Shown: positions 61,434 through 64,000 of the stretch, in pieces
Numbering within the stretch: the first letter of the stretch is position 1
How the letters are laid out: the number at the start of each line of letters is the position of its first letter
Translations under genes and position numbers: made by a program
Notes under the pieces: model-generated
What the model was told of the DNA's origin: nothing
Databases searched by the model: none
The model's input: the letters and a program-made list of their open reading frames with translations, nothing else
Origin: Halalkalicoccus paucihalophilus
GTDB lineage: Archaea; Halobacteriota; Halobacteria; Halobacteriales; Halalkalicoccaceae
NCBI RefSeq assembly: GCF_001593955.1
Contig: NZ_LTAZ01000002.1
Span: forward strand, 1 to 64,000
Direction of reading: 5' to 3'
Length of the DNA: 64,000 nt

Positions 61434-62206
61434 GCACCCTCACCCCGGAGTCGGGTCGGCTGGTCGAAGCCGAGTTCGTGATAGGTGCTCGTGAAGGACT
61501 CGTGGAGGTCGAACCAGTCGGCGGTATGCGAGCCGTCCCGTCCACGGACCTCGGGACGCTCGACCTCCTCGGGTTCGGGCACGGAGAGACCGAGCGACTC
61601 GAGATACGGGATCGTGATCTCGAACCACTCCTCGCGGAGGTCGAAAAGCGACTCGGTGCGCAGCCCCTCCGAGACGATCTCGCGCTCGTTCTCGCCGGGT
61701 TCGAACAGCGACAGGGCGTGCGGAAAGAGCCGATCGAGCGCCGCCTGCACGCGCTCGCGGCTCTCGCCTTCCGAGAGGCGTTCGAGCCAGCTCTGGGCGT
61801 GCTCGCGGTGGTAGCCCTCCTCCGAGAGGACCTTCCCCACCCGGGAGGCGATCGCCGGCTCGCTCGAATCGACCAGCGCCTCCAGCCGCAGGCGTTCGGC
61901 GGTGTCATAAAGGTAGCTTCGGACGACGGGATCGGCCCAGTCACCCTCCTCGAAAGCGAGTTCGCACAGCGTGCTGTGGCGGAAGTCCTCGGGAGCACGC
62001 TCCCACAGGAGGTTTTTCTCCTCGTAGCCCCGTTCTTCGAGGAGGTCGTACCACAGACGGGCGTGGCCGAACTCGTCCTGTGCGATGTTCGCCAAGGCGA
62101 GGTCGGACTCGATAGTCGGCGCGTAGATCTGCCACTCGGTATAGCGTTCGGCGATCACGTACTCGTCGTCCGCGAGCCGAAACAGCAGTTCGTCTGTGGG
62201 CGTCAT
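61430..62206 (-). CDS. paaC: Phenylacetyl-CoA epoxygenase subunit PaaC
   Basis: 258 residues, helical ferritin-like. It includes RLADDEYVIAERYTEWQIYAP, IAQDEFGHARLWYDLL and GYHREHAQSWLERL. PaaC is the structural partner of PaaA. It overlaps paaB and paaD by four bases each. Confidence 0.92.
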   Translation of the reverse strand: MTPTDELLFRLADDEYVIAERYTEWQIYAPTIESDLALANIAQDEFGHARLWYDLLEERGYEEKNLLWERAPEDFRHSTLCELAFEEGDWADPVVRSYLYDTAERLRLEALVDSSEPAIASRVGKVLSEEGYHREHAQSWLERLSEGESRERVQAALDRLFPHALSLFEPGENEREIVSEGLRTESLFDLREEWFEITIPYLESLGLSVPEPEEVERPEVRGRDGSHTADWFDLHESFTSTYHELGFDQPTRLRGEGA

Positions 62207-62523
62207 AGCTCCTCCCTCGCTTTGGCGGCTTCTCGCTGTTCGTCCTCGCTCTGTTCGACCTCGGCGGCGAAACTCGCGTCCACTCTATTATAGGTCATCG
62301 CCCAGCGATACGCCTTGTCCGTGCTCCCGCCGAAGGTCGCCTCGTCCGAGTCGACTTCGCTCACTTCCTCCTGCGGGACGACCCACAGGCTGTTGGTCTG
62401 CATCCGCCGCCCGTGTTGGATCTGGGCGAACAGCTTCGCCATCTCCCGGTCCGGCGCGTGCACGTTTCCACAGTGGGTGTGGTACTTCCCCGGTTTCGCC
62501 TGTCTGAACACTTCCCAGATCAT
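62203..62523 (-). CDS. paaB: Phenylacetyl-CoA epoxygenase subunit PaaB
   Basis: 106 residues starting MIWEVFRQAKPGKYHTHCGN, with HAPDREMAKLFAQIQHGRR and TNSLWVVPQEEV. Small bridging subunit of the multicomponent epoxygenase. Starts one base after the paaA stop (TGA-C-ATG). Confidence 0.92.
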   Translation of the reverse strand: MIWEVFRQAKPGKYHTHCGNVHAPDREMAKLFAQIQHGRRMQTNSLWVVPQEEVSEVDSDEATFGGSTDKAYRWAMTYNRVDASFAAEVEQSEDEQREAAKAREEL

Positions 62524-62524
62524 G

Positions 62525-63463
62525 TCAATCGGCCGCCTGCGGCGTTTCTTGACTCGTCTCCCACGCGTCCATCGACTCGCGCACCCACGCCACCGCCTCG
62601 TGGCGCCGTCTGCGCGATCCGATCTGCTCGGCGCTCCTCTCGTAGTCGTTTTTCGCGATCGTCCAGAACTCCTCCCAGTCCAGGTCGTCGTACTCGAGTT
62701 CGTATCTCCCGGAGTGCTCGTCGTACTCGATCCGCGGCGTATCCGGAAGCTCCAGTCCATACTTCTCGGCTTTCGGGATGTAGGCGTTCAAAAAGGCCTG
62801 CCGGAGCTCGTCGTTGCTCGTCGTCTTCAGGCCCACCTGCTGTGCGAAGTCGTTGTGTTTGCTGTCCTTGTTCGGCGGCCCGAAGAACTGGACGATCCGG
62901 GGCCACCACTCGTCGAACGTCTCCTGTACCCGTTCCCGGTTCGCCCGCGAACTGCCCATCAGTTCCCTGAGAATGTCCTCGCCGTGTTTGACGTGAAACC
63001 CCTCCTCGAAACACACCTTGTCCATCGCGTGGGCGTAGGGCTCCCAACTCGTCGCCTTCAACGTCGCCTGCCGGCGCATCGCCCCGCCGTCGACGAAGAA
63101 GTCGATCATCGGCGCCTCGTACCACGAGTCGACCGGGTAGTGAAAACAGTTCAAGAACTTCCCCTCGCCGCGCTCTAACTCCTCGAGCATCTCCTCGCGC
63201 GTCTTCACGCCCAGCGTCTCGGCGGCCCGATACAGCAGTTGGGCGTGGCCGATCTCGTCCTGTACCTTCGCCGTACACGCCAGTTTCCGGTCGAGGCTCG
63301 GCGCCTGCCTGGTAAACTGCTTGTCGAGGTACCCGCCCATCACCTCGCTGTTCGCGTGGAACTGGATCATCCGCGTCGCCGCCTTCCGATACTCCTCGGG
63401 CAAATCGTCCTTCGGGCTGAACGCCCGCGGGCCCGCGCGTTCTTTGAGTTCCTCGAGGTCCAT
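62525..63463 (-). CDS. paaA: Phenylacetyl-CoA epoxygenase catalytic subunit PaaA
   Basis: 312 residues. The ferritin-like di-iron core has KVQDEIGHAQLLYRAAETLG and CFEEGFHVKHGEDILRELMG, supplying the Glu/His ligands. It inserts oxygen into the ring of phenylacetyl-CoA. Purines (GAGGAACT) just before the ATG suggest a ribosome site. No reductase (paaE) adjoins in the window. Confidence 0.94.
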   Translation of the reverse strand: MDLEELKERAGPRAFSPKDDLPEEYRKAATRMIQFHANSEVMGGYLDKQFTRQAPSLDRKLACTAKVQDEIGHAQLLYRAAETLGVKTREEMLEELERGEGKFLNCFHYPVDSWYEAPMIDFFVDGGAMRRQATLKATSWEPYAHAMDKVCFEEGFHVKHGEDILRELMGSSRANRERVQETFDEWWPRIVQFFGPPNKDSKHNDFAQQVGLKTTSNDELRQAFLNAYIPKAEKYGLELPDTPRIEYDEHSGRYELEYDDLDWEEFWTIAKNDYERSAEQIGSRRRRHEAVAWVRESMDAWETSQETPQAAD

Positions 63464-63545
63464 AGTTCCTCATGGTCGTTCACACGCATACCGGTTCACC
63501 CGCACATAGACGGGACTTAAATATTAGTATCGGTAACGGAAGGCG
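63464..63545. promoter_or_regulatory. Divergent promoter between paaA and the regulator
   Basis: An AT-rich TTAAATAT (63517-63524) is near -25 from the regulator's ATG at 63546, and in the reverse sense forms TATTTAA for paaA. The hexamer GTTCAC occurs twice, at 63478 and 63494, spaced 16 bases, a possible operator for the adjacent regulator. Confidence 0.5.
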
Positions 63546-64000
63546 ATGATCGAGGAGTGTCTCGTCGTCGAGTTCCGGGTGATGGGCGACGACTGCCCGC
63601 TCGCACGGGCCACGCGGGAGGTTGAGGCACCCCTCGACTGTCGGCCGCCACAAGCCCGCCGCGACGGTAACGCGTTGCTCCGATTCAGCGTTCGTGGGGA
63701 GTACGAGGCGCTCGTCGAGCGCCTTGACGGAGACGGAGACATCCGATACCTGCACGTCTCGAACACCGATGGAATCGCGAACGTCCGGTGTCTCTCGAAA
63801 CGGCCCTGCGTGATCCACCGCCTCGTGGACGCAGGATTCATGGTCGAATCGGTGCAGTACCGCGACGGAGTGGAGACCTATGTGGGGGCTGTCGTCGGCC
63901 ACGACGTCCTCAGAGGGGTACTGGAGGCCGCAGGCGAGACGGTCGGGGTCACCTTAGAACGGGTCTCCCCGCTGGGAACGACCGACGACGCGCCGGTCGC
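63546..64000 (+). CDS. Bacterio-opsin-activator-like HTH regulator (3' end outside window)
   Basis: At least 151 residues in frame to the window end. It starts MIEECLVVEFRVMGDDCPLA, then LLRFSVRGEYEALVERLDG and VRCLSKRPCVIHRLVDAGF, typical of the non-HTH N-terminal domain of Bat-type (HTH_10) haloarchaeal regulators; the helix-turn-helix would follow beyond the edge. Divergent to paaA, so it probably controls the phenylacetate operon. Confidence 0.8.
   Translation, partial: MIEECLVVEFRVMGDDCPLARATREVEAPLDCRPPQARRDGNALLRFSVRGEYEALVERLDGDGDIRYLHVSNTDGIANVRCLSKRPCVIHRLVDAGFMVESVQYRDGVETYVGAVVGHDVLRGVLEAAGETVGVTLERVSPLGTTDDAPV

Noticed and set aside
1..64000. CRISPR array, insertion sequence or prophage
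   Set aside because: No regularly spaced repeats, transposase motifs or phage genes were seen.

Overview
The window is chromosomal DNA of a halophilic archaeon (class Halobacteria). It is GC-rich and the predicted proteins are very acidic. Exported proteins carry Tat-type lipoprotein signals. Many genes have a TATA-like box 25-30 bases before the start codon, which fits leaderless transcripts. Typical haloarchaeal genes are present: archaeal S-adenosylmethionine synthetase, fibrillarin/Nop5, RNase P protein Rpp30, KorAB, gamma-glutamylcysteine ligase, the diadenylate cyclase DacZ and bacterio-opsin-activator-like regulators. I cannot name the genus. I see no insertion sequence, CRISPR array or prophage; most of the window is dense, core-like housekeeping DNA.

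Layout. 1-9 kb: a truncated SUI1/aIF1 gene, a large thioredoxin-fold/six-hairpin protein, a small thioredoxin, an MFS carrier, cysteine synthase, ThiI, S-adenosylmethionine synthetase and a CYTH protein. 9-14 kb: a repeat-bearing lipoprotein, an FKBP/SlyD isomerase, a RecA-fold protein without a Walker A motif, a frameshifted F420-type oxidoreductase, and pyrB-pyrI. 14-20 kb: universal stress proteins, a tandem tenA pair, two tiny membrane proteins, a probable TIM-barrel protein, a Nudix hydrolase, small RNA-binding-type proteins and an amino-acid permease. 20-30 kb: an acetolactate-synthase-like gene overlapping a degenerate AMP-ligase, MmgE/PrpD, a stress protein, an aldehyde dehydrogenase, a zinc micro-protein, Hsp20, and Rpp30 with a methyltransferase. 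29-41 kb: a BCCT carrier, a DnaJ-like membrane protein, SurE, an Rsm22-like protein with prephenate dehydrogenase, a second zinc micro-protein, an M24 peptidase, an ABC exporter, and aroA-aroC. 41-50 kb: a membrane protein, a DICT protein, korA-korB with an Lrp-type regulator, purD, and an FAD-Rieske oxidoreductase. 50-56 kb: an acyltransferase, the dacZ-mscS pair, a 2-oxoacid dehydrogenase E1 alpha/beta plus stand-alone lipoyl protein (E1 alpha frameshifted), and tRNA-Leu(UAG) beside a repeat-rich gap. 55-64 kb: a dehalogenase, a mini TFB-like protein, coaD, a regulator next to gshA, fibrillarin-Nop5, ArsN2, and a phenylacetyl-CoA epoxygenase operon (paaABCD plus a separate zinc ribbon) divergent from a regulator cut by the right edge.

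Functional links. Likely operons, judged by 4-base ATGA overlaps or abutting genes, are pyrB-pyrI, tenA1-tenA2, ALS-like/AMP-ligase, rsm22-tyrA, ABC ATPase-permease, aroA-aroC, korA-korB, dacZ-mscS, E1 alpha-E1 beta-lipoyl, nop5-flpA and paaABCD-zinc ribbon. The most notable points are the split paa operon with its divergent regulator, the lipoyl protein without E2/E3, the TenA pair with different active sites, the lipoprotein ending in four exact 17-residue repeats, three probable single-base frameshifts, and the repeated use of CTAG as the shared stop of convergent genes.
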